From Methanosarcinales archaeon (GTDB taxonomy: Archaea > Halobacteriota > Methanosarcinia > Methanosarcinales > Methanogasteraceae): 5,065 nt of DNA. The stretch covers positions 1 through 5,065 of the forward strand of contig DAOVGO010000043.1 of NCBI GenBank assembly GCA_030672345.1. The letters are read 5' to 3'. A program made the position numbers and the translations under genes. The notes beneath the pieces are model-generated. The model worked only from the letters and a program-made list of their open reading frames with translations, ran no database searches and was not told where the DNA came from. Positions within the stretch are counted from its first letter, which is position 1. The number at the start of each line of letters is the position of its first letter. Below, piece by piece: positions 1 to 4,481 of this stretch.

Positions 1-3
1 TCT

Positions 4-591
4 TCAATTGAAGTACGACTGTATTAACAAGACGAGATAGCCGTTGAACCCTGAAAAGAGGGGAATTAAGAGGTTATCGTCCATCTTGTTAGCCAGCGTC
101 TCGACAACGGTTGCCGTACCTGCCATGACAAAAACCGCAAGCCAGTTGGATAGAAAGATCGCTCCGATGACAACGTCCACTATGAACTCGGCAGCGCAGC
201 CCTCGACCGCCCTGTCCGTCAATCCGGGAATCCATGTTCTCCCAAAGGCTTTTCCGAAAATCGCAGCCGACGCATCCCCGAAAGTCGTCATAAGGATTGC
301 AGCCGATGCGATTTCTTCTGAGAAGACTGAAATTGCGATGATGCACCCCATCGTAAAGAATACGTGACCACCGAGTCTGCCAGCCTCCTTTTCCCTGAAA
401 AGATCGTGAACAATGGGCAGTTTCTTCCCCCACTCGATTCTGAAGTACTCGATCTCGAGTATCGCGATCAGGTACACCGTGAGCAGCAAAAGTATCGTTT
501 GCTGCCCGAATGCGTGATAAATTAGCACTATTAAGACCGAAGTTAGATGTATCGCCTTTCTCTTGAGTTCGTGGATCAGATCACCGCTCAT
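4..591 (-). CDS. Dolichol/phytol/diacylglycerol kinase-family membrane protein (SEC59/DGK1/VTE5-like)
   Basis: This is a 195-residue integral membrane protein, complete with its stop codon. Seen: an N-terminal RKAIH motif (residues 11-15), several hydrophobic segments (about 16-26, 32-46, 78-90, 136-158 and 183-192), the glycine-rich GDASAAIFGKAFG stretch at 105-117, DRAVEG at 126-131, and a late E164 followed by DDNLLIPLFSG (171-181). This order of motifs is typical of the CTP-dependent lipid kinases of the SEC59/DGK1/VTE5 family, which phosphorylate polyprenols, phytol or diacylglycerol. In an archaeon the substrate could be dolichol, geranylgeraniol or an archaeal lipid alcohol, but the sequence does not decide this. 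The ATG start was chosen over an upstream in-frame TTG (622-624) because GGAAGTGA lies 7 nt before it, one mismatch from the ideal site. The gene is transcribed alone within the window. Confidence 0.82.
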   Translation of the reverse strand: MSGDLIHELKRKAIHLTSVLIVLIYHAFGQQTILLLLTVYLIAILEIEYFRIEWGKKLPIVHDLFREKEAGRLGGHVFFTMGCIIAISVFSEEIASAAILMTTFGDASAAIFGKAFGRTWIPGLTDRAVEGCAAEFIVDVVIGAIFLSNWLAVFVMAGTATVVETLANKMDDNLLIPLFSGFNGYLVLLIQSYFN

Positions 592-598
592 CAGAGTC

Positions 599-606
599 TC
601 ACTTCC
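599..606 (-). promoter_or_regulatory. Ribosome binding site that sets the start of the lipid kinase gene
   Basis: On the minus strand this reads GGAAGTGA. It matches the archaeal Shine-Dalgarno GGAGGTGA at seven of eight bases and ends 7 nt before the ATG at 589-591. It favours that ATG over the upstream TTG. Confidence 0.6.
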
Positions 607-648
607 GTTGCAAACCTTGTGCAAATCCGGTTACAGCATCCGAACGTG

Positions 649-661
649 CTTATTTACTTAT
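649..661 (-). promoter_or_regulatory. Probable TATA box for the lipid kinase gene
   Basis: The minus strand reads ATAAGTAAATAAG, an A/T-rich archaeal TATA-type element in a GC-richer surround. Transcription would begin about 25 nt downstream, near 629, leaving a leader of roughly 38 nt before the ATG at 591. That leader contains the ribosome binding site. Confidence 0.45.
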
Positions 662-689
662 GAGCCCCAACCACTTAATGATGGCTCAT
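660..689. repeat. 7-bp inverted repeat next to the lipid kinase promoter
   Basis: ATGAGCC (660-666) and GGCTCAT (683-689) are perfect inverted arms around a 16-nt spacer. They sit immediately upstream of the minus-strand TATA box, where a regulator or TFB contact could lie. A role as operator is inference. Confidence 0.35.
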
Positions 690-827
690 CTGTTCAGGAA
701 AACATCCTTGTCTCTGCCATTTCGGTTTTTAATATCTGGAAAAACATAATATGTTGATCAGGCACCCGTGGTGGTGCAACCGCCCCTCCCAACCACAATC
801 TTAATAACCTGAAACCCGCATCAACAC

Positions 828-860
828 ATCAGTATAGATCAGTATGCGTCACCCACGCAT
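828..860 (+). repeat. Direct repeat and small palindrome in the tRNA-Ala leader
   Basis: ATCAGTAT occurs at 828-835 and again at 838-845, a spacing of 10 nt. It is followed by a perfect 6-bp hairpin, ATGCGT (844-849) with ACGCAT (855-860), which ends 7 nt before the tRNA. The elements overlap the likely promoter or start site, so they could be protein sites or a leader hairpin. Neither role is shown. Confidence 0.4.
831..837 (+). promoter_or_regulatory. Candidate TATA element for the tRNA-Ala/tRNA-Leu unit
   Basis: AGTATAG lies about 33 nt before the tRNA-Ala gene, so transcription would start near 860 with a short leader. An alternative TTAATAA at 801-807 would give a leader of about 35 nt. 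The choice between them cannot be made from the sequence. Confidence 0.3.
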
Positions 861-867
861 CCCTAAC

Positions 868-939
868 GGGCCGATAGATCAGGGGTAGATTGCTTCCTTG
901 GCATGGAAGAGGCCTCGGGTTCGATTCCCGATCGGTCCA
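868..939 (+). tRNA. tRNA-Ala (anticodon GGC)
   Basis: A full cloverleaf of 72 nt folds by eye. The acceptor pairs GGGCCGA with TCGGTCC, the D-stem pairs GATC with GATT, the anticodon stem CTTCC/GGAAG closes the loop TTGGCAT, and the T-stem TCGGG/CCCGA closes TTCGATT. The anticodon GGC is at 900-902 and reads the alanine codon GCC (and GCU). The acceptor has the G3:U70 wobble pair that is the alanine identity signal, and the discriminator base is A939. CCA is not encoded, as expected for most archaeal tRNA genes, and there is no intron. It is the first gene of a tRNA pair. Confidence 0.96.
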
Positions 940-964
940 TCTCTGACACCTGACATCGATCCGC

Positions 965-1049
965 GCGGGGGTTGCCCAGCCAGGTCAAAGGCGATGGGTT
1001 TAGGGCCCATTCTCGCAGGAGTTCGTGGGTTCGAATCCCACCCCCCGCA
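965..1049 (+). tRNA. tRNA-Leu (anticodon UAG)
   Basis: This is an 85-nt class II tRNA with a long variable arm. The acceptor GCGGGGG pairs fully with CCCCCGC, the anticodon stem ATGGG/CCCAT closes TTTAGGG, and the T-stem GTGGG/CCCAC closes TTCGAAT. The anticodon TAG is at 1001-1003 and reads the leucine codon CUA and probably other CUN codons. The discriminator is A1049, the leucine-typical base, and CCA is not encoded. It lies 25 nt after tRNA-Ala with no promoter-like sequence between them, so the two are probably one transcript. Confidence 0.96.
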
Positions 1050-1090
1050 TCGAAAGAGTCGTTATGGATGACAGATGAGAGTCAAGCACC

Positions 1091-1648
1091 ATGAATCAGG
1101 TAAAGGCTGCATGTTTAATCATCGCTGTCGCGGTGCTGGCGGTTGCGTATGCCGGATGCATCACCAACTCACCTGATCTGTCAAGCCCATCACATCCACC
1201 CGATTTGCCGCCAGCGCAACTGCAACAGAACGCGTCAGAGATCGCTCCGGCAGAGATTCTTGGTATGGAGCGGATGGTGGTCTCCACTGGACCTGATGCG
1301 ATGCAGCGGTCAAAACAGCGGCATATAGGCGATATCGAGAACATCGAAGATGTCGCGATCATCCATTATAGTGGAGATGGCAGGTTGCTGACGCTCTGGA
1401 CGACTGCATACCGTAGCGAGGCGCTTGCAAGCAGCGAGACTGAGAAGATGGTTACCGGTATGCGCAGATTCGGCGGTGATTGGGCGTCCACCCTCGAAGA
1501 GATCACGGTTGGCGGGAAGACCGTGTACCGGATCGAGCCTGATGGCGTGCCACAGTACTTCTGGTCTGACGGGCGGTGGATGTTCTATGTCATAGCGCAT
1601 AATGTCACGTCTGACGAGATTCCACTGATCATCGGAGCGATTCCGTGA
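1091..1648 (+). CDS. Predicted small lipoprotein of unknown function
   Basis: This is a 185-residue protein that I do not recognise as a named family. Seen: a short N-terminus with Lys5, a hydrophobic stretch at about 7-21, and AYAGC ending at Cys23, which fits a lipoprotein signal with lipid attachment at Cys23. A proline- and serine-rich linker follows (about 28-42), then a globular domain of about 130 residues with an alternating strand/turn pattern (VAIIHYSGDGRLLTLW at 88-103, TVYRIEP, RWMFYVIAH). It is therefore probably anchored on the outer face of the cell membrane. The ATG has no clear Shine-Dalgarno site or TATA box, and tRNA-Leu ends 41 nt upstream, so read-through from the tRNA unit is possible. 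Its last 20 bp overlap the end of the convergent SelB-like gene. Confidence 0.75.
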   Translation: MNQVKAACLIIAVAVLAVAYAGCITNSPDLSSPSHPPDLPPAQLQQNASEIAPAEILGMERMVVSTGPDAMQRSKQRHIGDIENIEDVAIIHYSGDGRLLTLWTTAYRSEALASSETEKMVTGMRRFGGDWASTLEEITVGGKTVYRIEPDGVPQYFWSDGRWMFYVIAHNVTSDEIPLIIGAIP

Positions 1649-2690
1649 TGGCGGATCCGCAGAAACCATATCCGACAAACCTCTGTTTCTCATCCAGATT
1701 GGCAAGAATGAACCGGTCTGACTCGCTGTATGCGACATTCTTTGAACCTGAAAGCATTACAACACAACTGCTGCCTGCCGCCGCATGATCTGCATCCTCT
1801 CCGTCCATCACGATCCCTTCGACGCGCAACGGCGCGGTCTGAAGCCCCACGAAGAGATGGAGCATATCTCCGACCGAGATACGTTTTGCAAACTTTGAAA
1901 GCGTGCAGTTTAGTGTGAAATCAGTGGTTACAGCATCAATGTTCGAGATTACAAATCCGCGCTCCACGTCCTTTGGCTGGACGTTTTTTAGAGCCAGCCC
2001 GACCCTGGCGCCAGCCGGTGCGCTCTTCGCATCGACATCATGCATCTGGATCGACCGTATCTCGATCTGCCTGCCCACTGGCAGCACACTCATCCTGTCC
2101 TTTGCATGAATCGTGCCCTGCATGACCACACCCAGAATCACACAGCCGATGCCGGTCACGTTGAAAACGTGGTCGATCACAACACGCGGCGGAAGCTCGT
2201 TTAATTCTGCATTCTCCTGGTCCACCTGCTCCCCCATCGAAAATATCCTCTCTTTCAGCTCTTCCATACCGTCGAATGTGCTGGTAGATACCGGGATGCA
2301 TTTCCAGTCCTCAAGAACGGTGCCGGCTGTGATCTTCCGGAGACTGCCCAACATCACCTCGAGCGCATGGTGGTGTGAGGTATCTGACCTGGTCAGCACC
2401 ACCATCCCGTGTCTGTAGCCCAGCATATCCAGCGCAACGATGCACTCTCCGGTGTGGATGTCGGGTCCCGTCGGCGGGATGCAGAGGAGCGCGATATCAG
2501 AGAGGTTGAGGGCTGTTACCAGCGGTTTTATCGACTTTGGATACCCGGTAGCATCGATTGATACGAGTGTTCTGCCGCTTTTGGAGAAATCGTAGATGGC
2601 AATGTCTGTTACGTTCCCTTTCTTGCCCAGTTTCGATGCAAGGGTTGTTCTGCCACTCTGTTGACCTCCGATGATCGCTATTTTTGTCAT
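1629..2690 (-). CDS. SelB-like elongation-factor paralogue (EF-Tu domains; degenerate G-domain)
   Basis: This is a 353-residue protein built like a translational GTPase. Residues 1-150 resemble a G-domain, about 168-250 a typical EF-Tu domain 2 beta-barrel (HVFNVTGIGCVILGVVMQG at 174-192), and about 255-345 domain 3. The nucleotide motifs are altered. The P-loop G8-GQQS-G13-R14-T15 has Arg in place of Lys, the DxxGH motif reads D46-ATG-Y50, and NKxD reads T100-R101-S-D103. The LGKKGNVTDIAIYD stretch (21-34) resembles archaeal SelB-like (aSelBL) proteins, which occur in many archaea without selenocysteine and whose function is unknown. GTP binding or hydrolysis may be weakened or lost. The start at 2690 was chosen for GGAG 5 nt upstream. 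An in-frame ATG at 2738 would add 16 non-conserved-looking residues. Confidence 0.82.
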   Translation of the reverse strand: MTKIAIIGGQQSGRTTLASKLGKKGNVTDIAIYDFSKSGRTLVSIDATGYPKSIKPLVTALNLSDIALLCIPPTGPDIHTGECIVALDMLGYRHGMVVLTRSDTSHHHALEVMLGSLRKITAGTVLEDWKCIPVSTSTFDGMEELKERIFSMGEQVDQENAELNELPPRVVIDHVFNVTGIGCVILGVVMQGTIHAKDRMSVLPVGRQIEIRSIQMHDVDAKSAPAGARVGLALKNVQPKDVERGFVISNIDAVTTDFTLNCTLSKFAKRISVGDMLHLFVGLQTAPLRVEGIVMDGEDADHAAAGSSCVVMLSGSKNVAYSESDRFILANLDEKQRFVGYGFCGSAITESLR

Positions 2691-2695
2691 ATCCG

Positions 2696-2699
2696 CTCC
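2696..2699 (-). promoter_or_regulatory. Ribosome binding site supporting the internal start of the SelB-like gene
   Basis: The minus strand reads GGAG, 5 nt before the ATG at 2688-2690. The upstream ATG at 2736-2738 has no such site, and the predicted transcription start falls about on top of it. Both facts favour the shorter protein. Confidence 0.45.
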
Positions 2700-2754
2700 A
2701 GCGGGTTCGATGATGGTATCATTTCTGGATGATGCCATATAAGAATCGAGTGAT

Positions 2755-2766
2755 GCTTAAACTTTT
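2755..2766 (-). promoter_or_regulatory. Probable TATA box of the SelB-like gene
   Basis: The minus strand reads AAAAGTTTAAGC. A start site about 25 nt downstream falls near 2733-2735, which leaves a leader of roughly 45 nt to the ATG at 2690. Confidence 0.45.
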
Positions 2767-2817
2767 CATTCATCGCTCGCACACCCCGGAAAAATCGAGG
2801 GATATCCGGTTTAATCC

Positions 2818-2840
2818 GACAATTGCCGGTACAGACAATT
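2818..2840 (+). repeat. GACAATT direct repeat upstream of the DUF116 promoter
   Basis: GACAATT occurs at 2818-2824 and at 2834-2840. The second copy abuts the TATA box in the BRE position. CCGGT is also repeated nearby (2806-2810 and 2826-2830). These could be activator or TFB contact sites, but the repeats are short. Confidence 0.35.
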
Positions 2841-2847
2841 TTAAATA
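2840..2847 (+). promoter_or_regulatory. TATA box of the DUF116 gene pair
   Basis: TTTAAATA is centred about 26 nt before the ATG at 2870. Transcription should therefore start at or next to the start codon and give a leaderless mRNA. No Shine-Dalgarno site precedes this ATG, which agrees. Confidence 0.65.
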
Positions 2848-2862
2848 GTTATACGACTATTT
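2843..2862. repeat. Inverted repeat between TATA box and start of the DUF116 operon
   Basis: AAATAGT (2843-2849) and ACTATTT (2856-2862) are perfect 7-bp inverted arms around TATACG. The repeat overlaps the end of the TATA box and reaches the start-site region, a common place for an archaeal repressor operator. Because transcription should start downstream of it, it would act as DNA, not as an RNA hairpin. The regulator is unknown. Confidence 0.45.
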
Positions 2863-2869
2863 TTAACTC

Positions 2870-3511
2870 ATGCTGGTTCCCTACGAACTCCTTGGCAAAT
2901 TGTTTGTCTATTTTGTAGCACTGGTTTTTCTGGTGACTGCACTGGCTCTGGCGATCGGCATCTATAGTTTCAGGAAACACACGATTTTATTTCCGAATTT
3001 TGTTCTGTTCATGTTATATTTGTTCTACTCGCCCGCAAAATGGATTTGCAGGGTTTTCTACATCAAAGAAGAGCTTGTTGATGAGATTCTCATCGAACTC
3101 AAGAACGCGATGATGCTTGATCGATTCAAGCACACCAGAGAACGACGTGCCGTCATCCTGCCGCAATGTATGAGGCATCCTGAGTGTAAGGCGCGCTGTG
3201 ACCCGATAATCGGATACGAGTGCAAAAAGTGTGGTTTATGCGATATCGCACGCATCGTTGAAGCGGCAGATCGATATGGTTTCAAGGTATTCGTTGTTCC
3301 GGGCGATAGCTTTGTCAGGAAGATCCTGCAATCCTATAAGCCCGGGGCGTGTCTTGGTGTTGCATGTCATACCGAACTTACGGAATCGATGCAGGCGGTC
3401 TCAAAACTCGTGCCGGTTCAGGGTGTCTGCCTGATGCGTGACGGGTGTTACGACACGAGGGTGGATGTGGACGAGGTGATCAGTAAGATGGAGGTGTGCG
3501 ATCGTGTATGA
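2870..3511 (+). CDS. DUF116 family membrane-anchored cysteine-rich protein, first paralogue
   Basis: This is a 213-residue protein of the DUF116 family (PF01976), which has no function that I know to be established. Seen: a transmembrane segment at about 9-31 and a second hydrophobic stretch at about 39-54, then a cytosol-type domain with Cys100, 106, 110, the tight C118-x2-C121-x2-C124 cluster, Cys161, Cys166, Cys187 and the DGCY motif with Cys193. The cysteines suggest a metal or iron-sulfur site; this is inference. The ATG fits a leaderless mRNA from the TATA box at 2840-2847. The gene overlaps the second DUF116 gene by 8 bp, so the two are almost certainly cotranscribed. Confidence 0.85.
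   Translation: MLVPYELLGKLFVYFVALVFLVTALALAIGIYSFRKHTILFPNFVLFMLYLFYSPAKWICRVFYIKEELVDEILIELKNAMMLDRFKHTRERRAVILPQCMRHPECKARCDPIIGYECKKCGLCDIARIVEAADRYGFKVFVVPGDSFVRKILQSYKPGACLGVACHTELTESMQAVSKLVPVQGVCLMRDGCYDTRVDVDEVISKMEVCDRV
3490..3496 (+). promoter_or_regulatory. Strong ribosome binding site for the second DUF116 gene
   Basis: GGAGGTG is a perfect archaeal Shine-Dalgarno match inside the end of the first DUF116 gene. It ends 7 nt before GTG at 3504 and fixes that codon as the start. The nearby ATG at 3508 is out of frame and meets a stop two codons later. Confidence 0.8.
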
Positions 3512-4148
3512 TCTGATCGGGATTGCGCTCTTTGTTATTGTGGTTGTATCCGTTGTTCTAACGATCTTAGCTCTGCTCATCAGCCGCATCAGCCTTAACC
3601 GGCATGTCTGGCTCGCCAGATTCTTTGCAGATGTCCTTGATTTCTTCTATCTCCCGATCAAAGCCGTGTTTCACAGATATGCAGATGCCAGAACGCTTGA
3701 TACGTGGATGGTATCGCTCAAGAACATGGCGCACCGATCCGCCTTTGCAAAGACAGAGCGCAGGCTGCTGCTTGCCCCGCACTGCATGAGGTCGCTCGAC
3801 TGTCCCGCATCATCGACGCGATTCGGGATCGAGTGCGTGTCATGCGGCAAGTGCGTCTTTTCAAGGATGCTAAAAGACGCTGAACGGTTTGGTTATACGC
3901 TGCATATCGTCGCAGGCTCGTCATACATCCGCCACATCGTCAAGAAAGAGTCCGCAGACGGCGCACTCCTGCTGGCATGTAACTATGAGTTGAATAAGGT
4001 CATGCGATCGATGAAACGAAAAAAGATCGTGACTTATGGGATCCCGCTCTTAAATGACGGGTGTTATGCCACTGAAATCGATTACGAGAATCTGATACGC
4101 GTGATGGAGAGTTTGAGTGGACAGAATGATCAGATCGGGCGTAAATGA
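3504..4148 (+). CDS. DUF116 family membrane-anchored cysteine-rich protein, second paralogue
   Basis: This is a 214-residue protein starting with GTG, related to the preceding one along its whole length. Seen: a transmembrane segment at about 4-28, a hydrophobic or amphipathic stretch at about 37-58, then the same core: HCMR with Cys94, Cys100, C111-x2-C114-x2-C117, LLACNYEL with Cys159, and NDGCY with Cys187. It lacks partners for Cys110, Cys161 and Cys187 of the first protein, so the two are not interchangeable copies. Translational coupling is likely from the 8-bp overlap and the strong ribosome binding site. A heteromeric pair at the membrane is a reasonable inference. Its last two codons and stop form the first unit of the downstream periodic repeat. 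Confidence 0.85.
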   Translation: MYDLIGIALFVIVVVSVVLTILALLISRISLNRHVWLARFFADVLDFFYLPIKAVFHRYADARTLDTWMVSLKNMAHRSAFAKTERRLLLAPHCMRSLDCPASSTRFGIECVSCGKCVFSRMLKDAERFGYTLHIVAGSSYIRHIVKKESADGALLLACNYELNKVMRSMKRKKIVTYGIPLLNDGCYATEIDYENLIRVMESLSGQNDQIGRK

Positions 4149-4231
4149 CACAAATGACGTAAATACCACGAATACGGTGGCTGTTTCCACATAGATTCGT
4201 GGTATTCGCGTGATTCGCGCGCATTCGTGAT
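4140..4231. repeat. Inverted-repeat element A with 9-nt periodic arms
   Basis: The left arm has four head-to-tail 9-mers starting at 4140, 4149, 4158 and 4167, consensus CRYRAATRM. The right arm carries the reverse-complement core ATTCGYG at 4195, 4204, 4213 and 4223, in 9-nt steps apart from one extra base. The innermost parts pair perfectly over 11 bp (ATACCACGAAT at 4163-4173 with ATTCGTGGTAT at 4195-4205), and GTGG/CCAC (4177-4180, 4187-4190) can extend the stem inside the loop. Similar intergenic text is, to my recollection, scattered through environmental bacterial and archaeal genomes; its function is unknown to me. Confidence 0.75.
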
Positions 4232-4248
4232 GAAATCGCCCCGTCTGG

Positions 4249-4299
4249 AAAAAATTCGAACATGCCCGAGTAAGTTGTAGTAAATCAGCACTGGGCATG
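4249..4299 (-). terminator. Possible terminator for the minus-strand phosphotransferase transcript
   Basis: On the minus strand, CATGCCC (4299-4293) can pair with GGGCATG (4267-4261) across a 25-nt loop. TTCGAA and a run of six T (4254-4249) follow. U-tracts terminate archaeal transcription, so this is a fair candidate. It lies about 180 nt past the gene and the loop is long. Confidence 0.35.
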
Positions 4300-4318
4300 G
4301 AAACGATTAGATTGATGA

Positions 4319-4390
4319 AATCTGCGTAATCAGCGTTAATCTGTGGCTAAAAACTTTTATCAGCCACAGATTTCACAGATGAACACAGAT
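4319..4390. repeat. Inverted-repeat element B built of AATCTGYG-like units
   Basis: The left arm carries AATCTGCG, AATCAGCG and AATCTGTG starting at 4319, 4328 and 4338. The right arm carries CACAGAT at 4365, 4374 and 4384. Spacing is 9-10 nt in both arms. The inner arms AATCTGTGGCT (4338-4348) and AGCCACAGATT (4362-4372) pair perfectly over 11 bp, and TAAAA/TTTTA inside the loop can extend the stem. The design is the same as element A with a different unit sequence. The AATCTGTG-type text is, as I recall, widespread between genes of environmental prokaryotes. Confidence 0.75.
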
Positions 4391-4413
4391 TAGGGGTAGG
4401 TTGTGCCGTTGGA

Positions 4414-4423
4414 TTTATTTAAA
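4414..4423 (+). promoter_or_regulatory. Orphan TATA-like box
   Basis: TTTATTTAAA stands out in the region after element B. On the plus strand it predicts a start near 4444, exactly at an ATG that opens a 17-codon frame (4444-4497) antisense to the phosphotransferase end. The complement (CTTTAAATAAA) is equally TATA-like and would transcribe element B on the minus strand. No known gene is attached. Confidence 0.3.
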
Positions 4424-4442
4424 GACTCCACATGATATTGAA

Positions 4443-4468
4443 CATGTACAACAATTCCAAGTTGCATG
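4443..4468. repeat. Small inverted repeat near the end of the phosphotransferase gene
   Basis: CATG-TA-CAAC (4443-4452) pairs with GTTGCATG (4461-4468) with a 2-nt bulge. A second option, ATGCAC (4466-4471) with GTGCAT (4477-4482), overlaps it and touches the stop codon. The two hairpins are mutually exclusive. Neither is followed by a T-run in the minus direction. Confidence 0.3.
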
Positions 4469-4481
4469 CACGAGTGGTGCA

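Larger units (their letters stand above)
4149..4481. other. Gene-free convergent intergenic region rich in inverted repeats
   Basis: These 333 bases lie between the convergent ends of the second DUF116 gene and the phosphotransferase gene. They hold, in order, element A, a minus-strand T6 run with a hairpin, element B, and a TATA-like box. Open frames here arise from the periodic repeats and show no protein-like features. Confidence 0.7.

Noticed and set aside
44..433. Plus- and minus-strand open frames inside the lipid kinase gene
   Set aside because: They are shadow frames of a well-supported membrane protein, with no ribosome site or recognisable domain.
563..757. 64-codon plus-strand frame upstream of the tRNAs
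   Set aside because: It overlaps the start and promoter of the lipid kinase gene and has no ribosome site or recognisable domain.
762..777. GCACC/GGTGC hairpin and GTTTTT/AAAAAC pair (725-745) upstream of the tRNAs
   Set aside because: The arms are only 5-6 bp, with no T-run or conserved placement, which is within what chance gives in 240 bp.
1310..1738. 142-codon minus-strand frame across the lipoprotein and SelB-like gene ends
   Set aside because: Its composition is non-protein-like, and both real genes in this stretch have clear features that it lacks.
1629..2690. True selenocysteine factor SelB
   Set aside because: The altered G1 and G4 motifs and the short length fit the SelB-like paralogues better, and no tRNA-Sec or UGA-containing selenoprotein is visible.
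4000..4298. Minus-strand open frames of 87 and 82 codons covering element A
   Set aside because: They are made of translated 9-nt repeats (a period divisible by three avoids stops), overlap the DUF116 gene end, and have no start context or domain.
4140..4390. CRISPR array
   Set aside because: The units are 7-10 nt, contiguous and inverted. There are no 20-40-nt repeats separated by unique spacers and no cas gene in view.
4140..4390. Insertion sequence or miniature transposon ends
   Set aside because: There is no transposase and no clear target-site duplication, and elements A and B have different arm sequences, so they do not bracket one element.
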